64,000 nt of DNA, from contig NZ_NFLH01000005.1 of assembly GCF_002160815.1 (NCBI RefSeq), forward strand, positions 53,439 to 117,438. The letters run 5' to 3'. Every line of letters begins with the position of its first letter. Position 1 is the first letter of the stretch. This document shows positions 35,147 to 43,470 of the stretch, in pieces. The position numbers and the translations under genes were made by a program. Under the pieces are notes generated by a model, which saw nothing but the letters and a program-made list of their open reading frames with translations, did not search any database and was not told the DNA's origin. Origin of the DNA: Massilimicrobiota sp. An134 (GTDB taxonomy: Bacteria > Bacillota_I > Bacilli_A > Erysipelotrichales > Coprobacillaceae).

Positions 35147-35671
35147 ATGAAAAAGAAATTAAAAGAAGTTATTGTTGTAGAAGGAAAAACAGACACAGCA
35201 GTGATTCAAAAATTATTTGATGCAGATACAATAGAAACACATGGTTTAGCTTTAGATGAAGCAACATTGGACTTGATTGAGGAATTAGAAAAAACAAGAG
35301 GAGTTATTATCTTGACCGATCCTGATTATCCTGGTATGCGTATTCGAAATATGATTATGGAAAGAGTTCCTCATGTTAAGCAGGCTTTTGTAGATAAAAA
35401 AGATGCTATTGGGAAAAAGAAATTGGGGATTGCTGAAGCAAGAGAAGAAGCCATTATACAGGCATTAGAAAATGTTGTGAGCTTTTCTAAAGAAAGTCAG
35501 TCATTGACATGGGAAGAATTTATTTCTTTAGATATTATTGGTGATAAACAAAAAAGATTAGCTATCTATGATTTGTTTCATCTAGGTTATGGAAATGCGA
35601 AAACATTATTTAAAAGATTAAATATGGCTGGAATTGAAAAAAAGGATATTTTAGAAAAATTAAATAAATAA
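35147..35671 (+). CDS. rnmV: Ribonuclease M5 (5S rRNA maturation)
   Basis: This 174-residue Toprim nuclease cuts precursor 5S rRNA. It shows VIVVEGKTDTAVIQK (Toprim Glu, about 8-22), ILTDPDYPGMRIR (Asp-x-Asp, about 62-74) and KKKLGIAEAREEAI. The true start is ATG 35147, 7 nt after the GGDEF gene stop; the frame extends upstream but only into the neighbour. In many Firmicutes rnmV directly precedes ksgA; here 3.8 kb of niacin and LytTR genes lie between. Confidence 0.93.
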   Translation: MKKKLKEVIVVEGKTDTAVIQKLFDADTIETHGLALDEATLDLIEELEKTRGVIILTDPDYPGMRIRNMIMERVPHVKQAFVDKKDAIGKKKLGIAEAREEAIIQALENVVSFSKESQSLTWEEFISLDIIGDKQKRLAIYDLFHLGYGNAKTLFKRLNMAGIEKKDILEKLNK

Positions 35672-35825
35672 AATCGTTTTTATACTTTGTTGATAAGAAG
35701 ACATGAATGTTACTTTTAAGATACACCTTATTAATATCGTTTTTTATAATCGATATTAATAGCTAAATTATTTATGAAATGATCAAACAAGCTTTTTATC
35801 ATCATTGTACTTAAATGATACATGT

Positions 35826-35865
35826 TTAAAAAAATCGCCTAAGTCAAGTAGACAGTGGCGATTTT
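35826..35865 (-). terminator. Terminator of the niaX transcript
   Basis: AAAATCGCC (35831-35839) pairs with GGCGATTTT (35857-35865) around a 17-nt loop. Read on the minus strand the stem is followed by a T run (complement of the A run at 35826-35834). It lies 30 nt after the niaX stop. Confidence 0.75.
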
Positions 35866-35894
35866 GTTGTATAGTTTAAATTTTGTATAAGCAG

Positions 35895-36470
35895 TTAAGC
35901 ATTTTTAATTAAATTGATTTTCTTGATTTGAGAAATACCATTTATGACTCTGCTTTGACTCAAGGCTTTCCATACAGGAAGAGTAATACAAAAATCAATA
36001 GAGCTATGGATCATTGTTCCTAAACCTACAAGACCAAAGACCATATAAACAAATGTCTGTAAATCCATACCGTTGCCATAATAGAATGGAATGACAATGA
36101 TCATTTCACTTAATGCATGAATAAGCGCAATCATAAGATTGAATTGTAATGTTTTAAGAGGCTTTTCAAAAATTTGAGGTTTTTTCTGAGCGTATTTTGC
36201 TCCTAGATAAGCCCAAATGACATGAGTAAGAGCTCTCATGACAACAACAAATGGGAAACCTGCCATAAAGAAACCAAGTGTTGTTCCTAAAGCAACAGCA
36301 ATGGCTACAGCTGGACTAATAAAGATGGCTATCATGACAGCAACATGTGAAGCTAAGGTAAAAGACATTGGTCCAACAATAATTTTGGGCATTAACATAG
36401 GAATGACTGTTCCTACAGCAATTAATAATGAAGCTAAAACGAGTATTTGCATATGTTTATGTGATTTCAT
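35895..36470 (-). CDS. niaX: Niacin ECF transporter S component (NiaX-like)
   Basis: This 191-residue membrane protein has about six hydrophobic helices. It contains KIIVGPMSFTLASHVAVMIA (about 29-48) and the ALGTTLGFFMAG stretch typical of energy-coupling-factor S components. The assignment to niacin rests on the adjacent NiaR regulator gene and the NiaR-like operator at its promoter, as in known NiaR regulons. It would use the shared EcfA/A'/T module encoded elsewhere. ATG at complement of 36470 is 9 nt after AAGGAGA; the TTG seven codons earlier lies on that ribosome site. Confidence 0.82.
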   Translation of the reverse strand: MKSHKHMQILVLASLLIAVGTVIPMLMPKIIVGPMSFTLASHVAVMIAIFISPAVAIAVALGTTLGFFMAGFPFVVVMRALTHVIWAYLGAKYAQKKPQIFEKPLKTLQFNLMIALIHALSEMIIVIPFYYGNGMDLQTFVYMVFGLVGLGTMIHSSIDFCITLPVWKALSQSRVINGISQIKKINLIKNA

Positions 36471-36494
36471 ATTTCTACATCTCCTTGTCAATTA

Positions 36495-36510
36495 ATGTGT
36501 CAAGACACAT
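36495..36510. promoter_or_regulatory. NiaR operator at the niaX promoter
   Basis: ATGTGTC-AA-GACACAT is a perfect 7-2-7 inverted repeat located just downstream of the niaX -10 box, covering the expected transcription start. A half site (GTGTCAA) also overlaps the -35. TGTC/GACA palindromes are the type of site known for NiaR, which represses when nicotinate is bound. Confidence 0.75.
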
Positions 36511-36520
36511 GTTATGACTT

Positions 36521-36548
36521 ATTATATTCAAAAAAGAAAATGTGTCAA
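36521..36548 (-). promoter_or_regulatory. niaX promoter
   Basis: On the minus strand TTGACA (complement of 36543-36548) and TATAAT (complement of 36521-36526) are consensus boxes 16 nt apart. The operator lies immediately after the -10. The start point is expected near 36514. Confidence 0.85.
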
Positions 36549-36550
36549 TA

Positions 36551-36579
36551 AAAAAAAGAAGAATTAAATCTCCTTCTTA
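36551..36579 (-). terminator. Terminator at the end of niaR
   Basis: On the minus strand AAGAAG and CTTCTT form a 6-bp stem overlapping the niaR stop codon, followed by eight T. It separates niaR from the promoter of niaX. Confidence 0.6.
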
Positions 36580-37073
36580 AATAAATATCCTTTTTCATCT
36601 AATGCACTGACAATACGTTGATATGTGTCTTCATTTGGACATTGAATCGTGTGTAAATGCAAACCATCAGTTAATTGACTTAAAGGTTTAGCCTGATTGT
36701 TATTGACTTTTTTTATAAATTGATCAACATCATAACGAGATGATAAATGTAATTTACCAGTGAGTTGTCCATAGACAGGATGATCCACAATAACATCAAT
36801 AGCACATCCACCCAAATCCACAATCGTATATAATTCATCAGCCATTTGTTCTTGAGAGTGATTGACCGCAATGGTATAAGTTTGATTTTGTTGTTTAGAA
36901 TCTAATATATAACCTCTTGGTGTCGCAATAATATTGGTTCCACTGGCACGTATTAATGCCACATCACCGACAATGATTTGTCTGGAAACGCCAAGTTTTT
37001 TTGCCAGTGTAGATGCTGATACAGGCTTATCGCTTTTTTTGATTTCTTCAATAATTTTTTCTTTTCTATCCAT
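36564..37073 (-). CDS. niaR: Niacin-responsive repressor NiaR (HTH-11 and 3H domains)
   Basis: This 169-residue regulator has an N-terminal winged helix with VSASTLAKKLGVSRQIIVGD (about 17-36). A C-terminal 3H domain carries the three conserved His-containing segments (VNHSQEQM, DHPVYGQLTGKLHLSS, LTDGLHLHTI) that bind nicotinate with a metal. It should repress niacin uptake and NAD synthesis genes when niacin is plentiful. The palindrome upstream of niaX is its likely target. ATG at complement of 37073 is preceded by GAGG. Confidence 0.92.
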   Translation of the reverse strand: MDRKEKIIEEIKKSDKPVSASTLAKKLGVSRQIIVGDVALIRASGTNIIATPRGYILDSKQQNQTYTIAVNHSQEQMADELYTIVDLGGCAIDVIVDHPVYGQLTGKLHLSSRYDVDQFIKKVNNNQAKPLSQLTDGLHLHTIQCPNEDTYQRIVSALDEKGYLFKKEI

Positions 37074-37214
37074 AATGTTTTACCTCACAACAAATTATAA
37101 ATGATTTCAACCATAAAATAAAGTAGAATAAGTCTATAAGATGTCGTTGGTGTCATATCTATTTACAATGGTATAAAAAGGCATAAAATGAAAAAGTGAA
37201 AGGAGAGAGGAAAT

Positions 37215-37508
37215 ATGAAAAAAACATTTCTATCCAAATTAAAACCGTTTCTTGGCACTTTTCAATTGCATTTAGATGAAAACACAGAATTCGATTATTT
37301 TATTGTTTTTAAAAATGCAGATAATATTTCTTTGAAAGTATTCAATCAAATGGGAAGATGGACTCATTATGGTCAAAAATCAGTGAGAGGGTGGTCCTCT
37401 TTATCTAAAGAACAAATCAAAGCATTTGTTGTGGAGCATTTGAACTGTAAAGATGATGAATTTGAAGTTTTCAATGCTCATAATGAATTATTTAGAATGA
37501 GATTTTAA
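37215..37508 (+). CDS. Uncharacterised 97-residue protein
   Basis: Translation is well supported: GGAGAGAGGAA lies 3 nt or so before ATG 37215. The product is soluble and aromatic-rich, with FIVFKNADNISLKVFNQMGR in the middle and a conserved-looking WSSLSKEQIKAFVVEHL near the end. It has no signal peptide or membrane helix. It is the first of four same-strand genes (to 39340) ending in a terminator, with a LytTR regulator third. I do not recognise the family. Confidence 0.7.
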   Translation: MKKTFLSKLKPFLGTFQLHLDENTEFDYFIVFKNADNISLKVFNQMGRWTHYGQKSVRGWSSLSKEQIKAFVVEHLNCKDDEFEVFNAHNELFRMRF

Positions 37509-37534
37509 AGTTATATAAAAAGGAGGAATCATTA

Positions 37535-38122
37535 ATGAAATATATTGTAGGTAGACCTAAAATCAAAACAGCTTTCACATATGTTTTGTTTATTTGTGCT
37601 TTTGGAGTCAGTATATTTATTGCTGATGCATGGGAAGGAATGCAAATTGTAGGTATACTGATTATTTTGGTAGGAATATTGATTGTTTTTCCAGGTATCA
37701 GTTATTGTGAGTTGATGTGGAAAGTTGATCAAAATGTTTTACAATACACTTATCATGATAATATGCTGATGAAGATTTCGTCTTTCTTTAAACATCTTTT
37801 GCATACACATCGTATAGAATATCAAATGACAATAGAACTCAGTCAGATTGATTATATTGCCATCACATATGCGAAAGTTCCACGTTTACCTTATGGAGCC
37901 ATTGGTTATGATGTCTGGTTTCATGTGCATATGTATGATGGCTCTATATATAGTTTTATAGCTTTAACATTATCAGGCAGAAAAGATTTTAATCAGGCTG
38001 TTGATTTCATGAAGGAACAAGGTATTCATTTTAAAGATGGTTATCATATCTTGGATGCATTACATTCTCATGAACATCTTTCTTATTACTTAGAAAGAAT
38101 AGATAAGGAGCAGTCAAAATGA
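37535..38122 (+). CDS. Membrane protein with two N-terminal helices and a PH-like domain
   Basis: This 195-residue protein has helices at about residues 12-30 (FTYVLFICAFGVSIFIA) and 36-57 (IVGILIILVGILIVFPGISY). A soluble part follows that reads as beta-rich (TIELSQIDYIAITYAKVPRL, then DVWFHVHMYDGSIYSFIAL), in the manner of bacterial PH-like domains. AAGGAGG stands before ATG 37535. It overlaps the LytTR gene by ATGA, so the two are coupled. The role is unknown; it may sense or transmit a surface signal. Confidence 0.72.
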   Translation: MKYIVGRPKIKTAFTYVLFICAFGVSIFIADAWEGMQIVGILIILVGILIVFPGISYCELMWKVDQNVLQYTYHDNMLMKISSFFKHLLHTHRIEYQMTIELSQIDYIAITYAKVPRLPYGAIGYDVWFHVHMYDGSIYSFIALTLSGRKDFNQAVDFMKEQGIHFKDGYHILDALHSHEHLSYYLERIDKEQSK

Positions 38123-38760
38123 TTAGAGTTAGCATTTCTTCAAAAAATAATCAAGTGATTCAACAATTATTTGAAAAGTTCTTTCAAAAAGAACAGTTAG
38201 AATATCAAATTGTTTCTTATTCAAAAAATACGCATCAGGATATTTACATTTTTGAAATCCACCAAAGGGAAGATTTAAAACTGATTGAAGAACAACCACA
38301 TTTTGATTATGCATTGTACTATGTCATTGGTCCTAAAGACTATGATTTGATTAGTGAATGTATGAGATTAAAAGTGAATCTTTATTTTTCAAAAGAGTCA
38401 TTAACAGAAGACTTCAAAAAGTATGAAGTGACTATGCTTCATGATATTCAGGATAAATTTCAATACTATCAATACCAGAGAAATGGTATTGTATCTCAGA
38501 TTCGTTTATCGCATATCTATTATGTAGAATCATTAAGACATCAGATTATCATTCATTCTATTAATGGGACAATGGTAGAAAGAAAAAACTTAAAAGCTTT
38601 TCTAGATACAATTCAATCATCACAGTTTATCCAAATTCATAAATCATTTATTGTCAATAAACAATGGATCCAAAATATTTTTTCTGATCATGTTTTATTA
38701 AAGAATGCTGAAACATTACAAATTGGTAGAGCTTATAAAAGTCATATTCAATTATTATAA
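38119..38760 (+). CDS. LytTR-family DNA-binding regulator
   Basis: This 213-residue protein ends in a LytTR domain: RLSHIYYVESLRHQIIIHS (about 128-146), ERKNLKAFLD and FIQIHKSFIVNKQWIQNI (about 174-191). The N-terminal 110 residues look like a degenerate receiver-type alpha/beta domain with no clear phospho-acceptor Asp context, so signalling may not use phosphorylation. It probably regulates its own four-gene unit. It is coupled to the upstream membrane protein gene. Confidence 0.85.
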   Translation: MIRVSISSKNNQVIQQLFEKFFQKEQLEYQIVSYSKNTHQDIYIFEIHQREDLKLIEEQPHFDYALYYVIGPKDYDLISECMRLKVNLYFSKESLTEDFKKYEVTMLHDIQDKFQYYQYQRNGIVSQIRLSHIYYVESLRHQIIIHSINGTMVERKNLKAFLDTIQSSQFIQIHKSFIVNKQWIQNIFSDHVLLKNAETLQIGRAYKSHIQLL

Positions 38761-38785
38761 ATCATAAAGACAGGGAGGCGTTATT

Positions 38786-39340
38786 ATGCTAAGTGTAAAG
38801 AGTGATATGGGCATGACTGCCATTCAAAGATATATCAATAAAAAAGCGACAAAAGGCTATTGTTTAAAATCAATCGTTCCATTTATATTATTTCCACCAT
38901 TACATTTTCTGGTGTTTACTTTTAAAAAATCAGATAAAAAACAGATTGGATATCTTGTTGAATATCAAAGATTCGAAGATGATTCTTTAGAAAAGACATA
39001 TATTCAAGATATGAAAGATCAGGGATGGACATTATTTACAAATGTGCCTGTCAGTTTTAGAAATAACGGTGAATTTATTTTTTATACAGATCAAGCTTCA
39101 TTAATATCACAGATCAAAGTCACAAGAGAAGATTTGATAAGAGATGCACAATTACAATTTCAACATGGTTGTATTTTAGCTTGTTTATTTGTTATCTTTT
39201 TTTCAATCTTTCCCCTTTCAAATTATACAAATACTTTTCTAGGATTTGTATCTCATTATTTCTTTTTGATTATAGCATTAGCGACAATCCTATATGCATC
39301 TATTAAATATATTTTAATCAAAAAATCAGTCCTCAAATAA
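38786..39340 (+). CDS. DUF2812-like membrane protein
   Basis: This 184-residue protein has an N-terminal region with INKKATKGYCLKSIVPFI and a middle part containing DMKDQGWTLFTNVPVSFRNN, the 'QGW' element seen in DUF2812 proteins. Two C-terminal helices follow (CILACLFVIFFSIFPL, about 130-146, and FFLIIALATILYASI, about 160-174). DUF2812 proteins usually accompany transcription regulators, here LytTR rather than PadR. AGGGAGG lies before ATG 38786. It closes the unit. Confidence 0.65.
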   Translation: MLSVKSDMGMTAIQRYINKKATKGYCLKSIVPFILFPPLHFLVFTFKKSDKKQIGYLVEYQRFEDDSLEKTYIQDMKDQGWTLFTNVPVSFRNNGEFIFYTDQASLISQIKVTREDLIRDAQLQFQHGCILACLFVIFFSIFPLSNYTNTFLGFVSHYFFLIIALATILYASIKYILIKKSVLK

Positions 39341-39361
39341 TGTGGAGTTGAGGTCAGTTTC

Positions 39362-39407
39362 AAAAAGTATCATTCAAAACTTTGGGTTAAGATTGATACT
39401 TTTTTTA
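39362..39407 (+). terminator. Terminator of the LytTR unit
   Basis: AAAAAGTATCATTC (39362 onward) pairs with GATTGATACTTTTT (39391 onward) with one mismatch and a loop of about 15 nt, ending in seven T. Confidence 0.75.
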
Positions 39408-39471
39408 TTGCCTGAAACAGGTTGCTTTTCTTTTGGATGAAATTAGATTATAATAAGTTTTAGGTGAGAGA

Positions 39472-40287
39472 ATGAAAGATATTGCAAAAAAAGCGAATAC
39501 AATGTATTTATTAGAAAAATACAATATGAAAGCCACAAAGAAGTTTGGACAAAATTTCTTAATAGATTTAAATGTCATTCAAAAAATTGTGGCTTGTACG
39601 CCTATTGATCAACAAACTTGTGTTATTGAAATTGGTCCAGGAATAGGAGCTTTAACAGAACAATTGTCTTATCAGGCTGTTCATGTTGTGAGCTATGAAA
39701 TTGATACAAGATTAAAAGCTGTTTTAGAAGAATCATTAAATGAATGTTTAAATGTAGAGATTATTTTTCAAGATTTTTTAACAGTTGATTTAAAACAAAT
39801 AGTTAATCATTATAGACAACAATATTCAAAGATTTGTATTGTAGCAAATCTACCATACTATATTACATCAGATATTTTAGAACATATTATCACTTCTCAG
39901 GCAGATATTGATAGTGTACATGTTATGGTTCAAAAAGAAGTGGCACTGAAATTAACAGATGCTTCTTATCATAGTCCATTGACTTTTATGATAGAAAGTA
40001 TTGGTCAAGCTTCTTTAGATATGACAGTTTCTAAAAATGTATTTTCACCTGCTCCAAGAGTAGATAGTGCAATTTTATCTATTATGATGGAAAAGACATA
40101 TAACCCACTTTTAACACAGATTTTAAAACAGGCTTTTACACAAAAAAGAAAAACAATCTATAATAATTTAAAAGATTTGTTTTTAGAGGATACAGAAAAA
40201 ATATTAAATGAATGTGGTATTGATTTAAAAACAAGACCAGAACAATTAACGATTGAAGATTATATAAAACTCACACATTATTTATAA
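39472..40287 (+). CDS. ksgA: 16S rRNA dimethyladenosine transferase
   Basis: This 271-residue methyltransferase (RsmA/KsgA) dimethylates two adenosines near the 3' end of 16S rRNA. It has KKFGQNFLIDLNV (about 22-34), VIEIGPGIGALTEQL (SAM site, about 52-66) and IVANLPYYITSDIL (the NLPY catalytic motif, about 122-135), and AFTQKRKTIYNNL in the C-terminal domain. The length is standard. It starts a conserved run ksgA-yabG-ispE. Confidence 0.96.
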   Translation: MKDIAKKANTMYLLEKYNMKATKKFGQNFLIDLNVIQKIVACTPIDQQTCVIEIGPGIGALTEQLSYQAVHVVSYEIDTRLKAVLEESLNECLNVEIIFQDFLTVDLKQIVNHYRQQYSKICIVANLPYYITSDILEHIITSQADIDSVHVMVQKEVALKLTDASYHSPLTFMIESIGQASLDMTVSKNVFSPAPRVDSAILSIMMEKTYNPLLTQILKQAFTQKRKTIYNNLKDLFLEDTEKILNECGIDLKTRPEQLTIEDYIKLTHYL

Positions 40288-40313
40288 ATTCATATGATAT
40301 ATGGGTGAGGTTT

Positions 40314-41060
40314 ATGAAAATTGGAGATTATGTTGTCAGGAAAAAATATAATCGCGATATATTATTTGAGATTTTTGATATTAAAGATAATATTTATTAT
40401 TTAAGAGGTGTAGAACTGAGGTTGATTGCAGATAGTGAGTTGGATGATTTAGAGTTGAGTGAAGTTCAGCCACAGCTAGAAGATGGTTTTGTGATGGAAA
40501 GACATCCTGTGATCAGAGGAAAAGTTTTACATCTTGATGGTGATGAAAAATATTTGAAGATGTGTCAAAAGAAATATGAGGAATTAAAGATTAGGGCTGA
40601 TTGTTATTATATGAAAGAAAGTGAGATGCCTGATCGAGTGATAGAATTATTAGAAAAACACAAGCCTCAGATTTTAGTCATTACTGGACATGATGCGTTA
40701 AGAAAAAATGCTGATAAAAGTATTGGACAGAATTATCAACATTCATTAGATTATATGGCAGCAGTGAAAAAAGCACGACAGTATCAGGGAGATAAAGATG
40801 CCTTAATTATTATTGCTGGAGCATGTCAATCGTATTATGAAATGTTACTGGCGAGTGGAGCTAACTTTGCTTCCAGTCCTAAACGTATGAATATTCATGC
40901 TTTAGATCCTGTTTATATTGCCAGTCTGGTTGCTAATGAGAGTGTGAGAAATTATTGTGATATTGAAGATATTATCAATCATACATCGCATAAACAAAGT
41001 GGTATGGGTGGTATTGATACAAGAGGTGTCGCAAGAAAAATATATCCAACGAGAGGATGA
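40314..41060 (+). CDS. yabG: Sporulation-specific protease YabG
   Basis: This 248-residue protein begins KIGDYVVRKKYNRDILFEI, the typical YabG start, and has ILVITGHDALRK (about 122-133), IIAGACQSYYE (about 165-175) and ASSPKRMNIHALDPV. YabG (peptidase family U57) processes spore coat proteins, which implies that the organism can sporulate. ATG 40314 is preferred over GTG 40305 by homology, with GGTGAGG just upstream. It overlaps the next coding frame region by a few bases. Confidence 0.93.
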   Translation: MKIGDYVVRKKYNRDILFEIFDIKDNIYYLRGVELRLIADSELDDLELSEVQPQLEDGFVMERHPVIRGKVLHLDGDEKYLKMCQKKYEELKIRADCYYMKESEMPDRVIELLEKHKPQILVITGHDALRKNADKSIGQNYQHSLDYMAAVKKARQYQGDKDALIIIAGACQSYYEMLLASGANFASSPKRMNIHALDPVYIASLVANESVRNYCDIEDIINHTSHKQSGMGGIDTRGVARKIYPTRG

Positions 41061-41065
41061 GAGAA

Positions 41066-41926
41066 ATGAAAATAAGAGCTTATGCAAAGGTCAATTTAGC
41101 ATTAGATGTTGTCAGAAAAAGAGAAGATGGGTATCATGATTTAGAGATGATCATGGCACCTATTACATTACATGATTTAATTTATATTGAAAAGATTGAT
41201 CATGGTATTCAAATCACTGCAAATACCAATCGTATGCCAACAGATCAAAGAAATATCATGTATAAAGTTGCACAGTTACTCATAGAACGTTATCAAATTC
41301 CTTATGGAGTCAAGATTCATATTTATAAACATATTCCTACACAAGCAGGACTCGCTGGAGGAAGTGCGGATGGTGCAGCTGTTTTAAAAGCGATGAACCA
41401 AATCTTTCAATTAAATCTATCATTGGAAACATTGGCTGATATTGGTAAAGAAGTAGGAGCAGATATACCATTTTGTATTTATGAAAAAACAGCTTTAGTG
41501 AAAGGAATTGGAGAAAAGCTTGAATTTATTTCAAAGGATTTTCATTGTTATGTACTATTGGTTAAACCTAAAAAAGGAGTATCCACAAAAAAATCATTTG
41601 GTATGTTAGACTTAAAAAATGCTGAGCATCCTCCAATCATGGATATGAAAGAAGCTATTGAAAATAATGACTATCAGGGGGTTGTCAATTGTTTAGGAAA
41701 CACTCTAGAAGAACCATCTTTAAAGATAGTCCCTGATATATTAAAAATTAAAGAAGAAATGAAAGAATTAGGGTTTGATGGCGCTTTAATGTCTGGAAGT
41801 GGTTCTTGTGTATTTGGTTTAACTCAAGATCAGGAGTTGTTAGAAAAAGGGTATCAGTTCTTTTTGAATAGATATGCTTTTGTCAGAAAAACAGAGATTT
41901 TAAATAAGGATTCACTGAAGTTATAA
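41066..41926 (+). CDS. ispE: 4-diphosphocytidyl-2-C-methyl-D-erythritol kinase
   Basis: This 286-residue GHMP kinase phosphorylates CDP-methylerythritol in the MEP isoprenoid pathway. It has IRAYAKVNLALDV (about 3-15), the ATP-binding motif QAGLAGGSADGAAVL (about 91-105) and LMSGSGSCVFGL near the C terminus. ATG 41066 has GAGAGG 9 nt upstream; the alternative ATG 41057 overlaps the yabG stop and abuts that site. The order ksgA-yabG-ispE is the ancestral Firmicute arrangement. Confidence 0.95.
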   Translation: MKIRAYAKVNLALDVVRKREDGYHDLEMIMAPITLHDLIYIEKIDHGIQITANTNRMPTDQRNIMYKVAQLLIERYQIPYGVKIHIYKHIPTQAGLAGGSADGAAVLKAMNQIFQLNLSLETLADIGKEVGADIPFCIYEKTALVKGIGEKLEFISKDFHCYVLLVKPKKGVSTKKSFGMLDLKNAEHPPIMDMKEAIENNDYQGVVNCLGNTLEEPSLKIVPDILKIKEEMKELGFDGALMSGSGSCVFGLTQDQELLEKGYQFFLNRYAFVRKTEILNKDSLKL

Positions 41927-42051
41927 ATAACTAACTTTTGTTTTTGTAAAAAAGTATGGAAAAATATGGGTATGAACGAAAGTATTTCCCTGTTTCCTCT
42001 TTTTTTTTATATATTTTTTTGTTAGAATAGTGGCGATAAGGAGAGAAAAAA

Positions 42052-43452
42052 ATGAAAGTATATGCTATTGTATTGGCTGCTGGTAAAGGCACAAGAATGA
42101 AGTCTGATAAACCAAAAGTAGTACATGAAGTATTATATAAGCCAATGATTAATCATGTTGTAGATGAATTAAAAGCTTTAGGTGTAGATGAAACAATTGT
42201 GATTGTTGGTCACGAAGCTGATCAAGTCAAAGCAATTGTGGATGATGTCACTTTTGTTGATCAAACAGAACAACTTGGTACAGGTCATGCTGTATTGCAG
42301 GCTAAAGATATTTTGGCTAATCGAGATGGAATGACTCTTGTTTTATGTGGTGATGCACCATTGATTCGTAAAGAAACATTAAAAGAATTTATTGCGTATC
42401 ATCAAGAATGTCATAATCAGGCAACAATTATGAGTGCTGATTGTGATCCAAGTACGCATTATGGAAGAATTATTAAAGAAAATGGTCAAGTCACAGGAAT
42501 TGTGGAATTTAAAGATTTATTAGAAAGTCAAAAAGATATTACTGAAATGAATACTGGAGAATATTGTTTTGACAATAAAGCATTATTTGAAGCATTAAGT
42601 CAAGTGACAAATGATAATGCGCAAAATGAGTATTATTTGACTGATGTTATTGGAATCATGAATCATCAAGGTTTAAAAGTAGATGCTTATAAGATTGATG
42701 ATTTTGATGAAGTTGGTGGTATTAATGATCGCGTAGCATTAGCTCAGTCAACACAGTTTTTAAGAGATCGTATTAATCGTGAACATCTTTTAAATGGAGT
42801 GACGATTGTTGATCCATCTAATACGTATATTGGTAGAGATGTTGTGATTGGACACGATACAATTATTGAACCAGGATGTATTATTAAAGGGAAAACAGTG
42901 ATTGGAAGTCATTGTCATATTGGACCATATTGTGAATTTACAAATATGGAAATTAAAGATAATGTTGAAATTAAATTCTCTGTTTTAAGTGATTCAATTA
43001 TTGAAAGTGGTGTAGATATTGGACCATATGCAAGATTGAGAACAAATTGTCATATTCATGAGAATGCACATTTAGGTAACTTTGTAGAAATGAAAAAAGC
43101 TGACTTTGGTGCAGGAAGCAAGGCTTCACATTTAACTTATGTAGGAGATGCCCAGGTTGGTCAAGATGTTAACTTTGGTTGTGGAACAATTACATCTAAC
43201 TATGATGGTAAAAATAAATCACTCACAAAGATTGAAGATAATGTCTTTATTGGATGTAATACCAATTTAGTGGCTCCTGTCACAGTGAGAAAGAATGCTT
43301 ATATTGCAGCAGGATCAACAATTACTAAAGAAGTTGATGAAGATGCGATGGCAATTGCGAGAGCTAGACAAGAAAATAAACAAGGTTATAGTAAGATATT
43401 AAAAGAAATACGTGAAAAAGAATACGAAAGACGAAATAAAAATAAAAAATAA
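42052..43452 (+). CDS. glmU: Bifunctional GlmU (GlcN-1-P acetyltransferase / GlcNAc-1-P uridylyltransferase)
   Basis: This 466-residue enzyme makes UDP-GlcNAc, the precursor for peptidoglycan and for the CapE and NeuC pathways at the left of this window. The N-terminal domain has LAAGKGTRMKSDKPKVVHEV (about 7-26) and LCGDAPLI (about 99). The C-terminal hexapeptide helix includes LGNFVEMKKADFG and NYDGKNKSLTKI, with an AIARARQENK tail. AAGGAGAG precedes ATG 42052. The 125-bp gap upstream probably holds a promoter (TAGAAT near 42025) but no clean -35. Confidence 0.97.
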   Translation: MKVYAIVLAAGKGTRMKSDKPKVVHEVLYKPMINHVVDELKALGVDETIVIVGHEADQVKAIVDDVTFVDQTEQLGTGHAVLQAKDILANRDGMTLVLCGDAPLIRKETLKEFIAYHQECHNQATIMSADCDPSTHYGRIIKENGQVTGIVEFKDLLESQKDITEMNTGEYCFDNKALFEALSQVTNDNAQNEYYLTDVIGIMNHQGLKVDAYKIDDFDEVGGINDRVALAQSTQFLRDRINREHLLNGVTIVDPSNTYIGRDVVIGHDTIIEPGCIIKGKTVIGSHCHIGPYCEFTNMEIKDNVEIKFSVLSDSIIESGVDIGPYARLRTNCHIHENAHLGNFVEMKKADFGAGSKASHLTYVGDAQVGQDVNFGCGTITSNYDGKNKSLTKIEDNVFIGCNTNLVAPVTVRKNAYIAAGSTITKEVDEDAMAIARARQENKQGYSKILKEIREKEYERRNKNKK

Positions 43453-43470
43453 GGAGAATATGGGGTAAAA

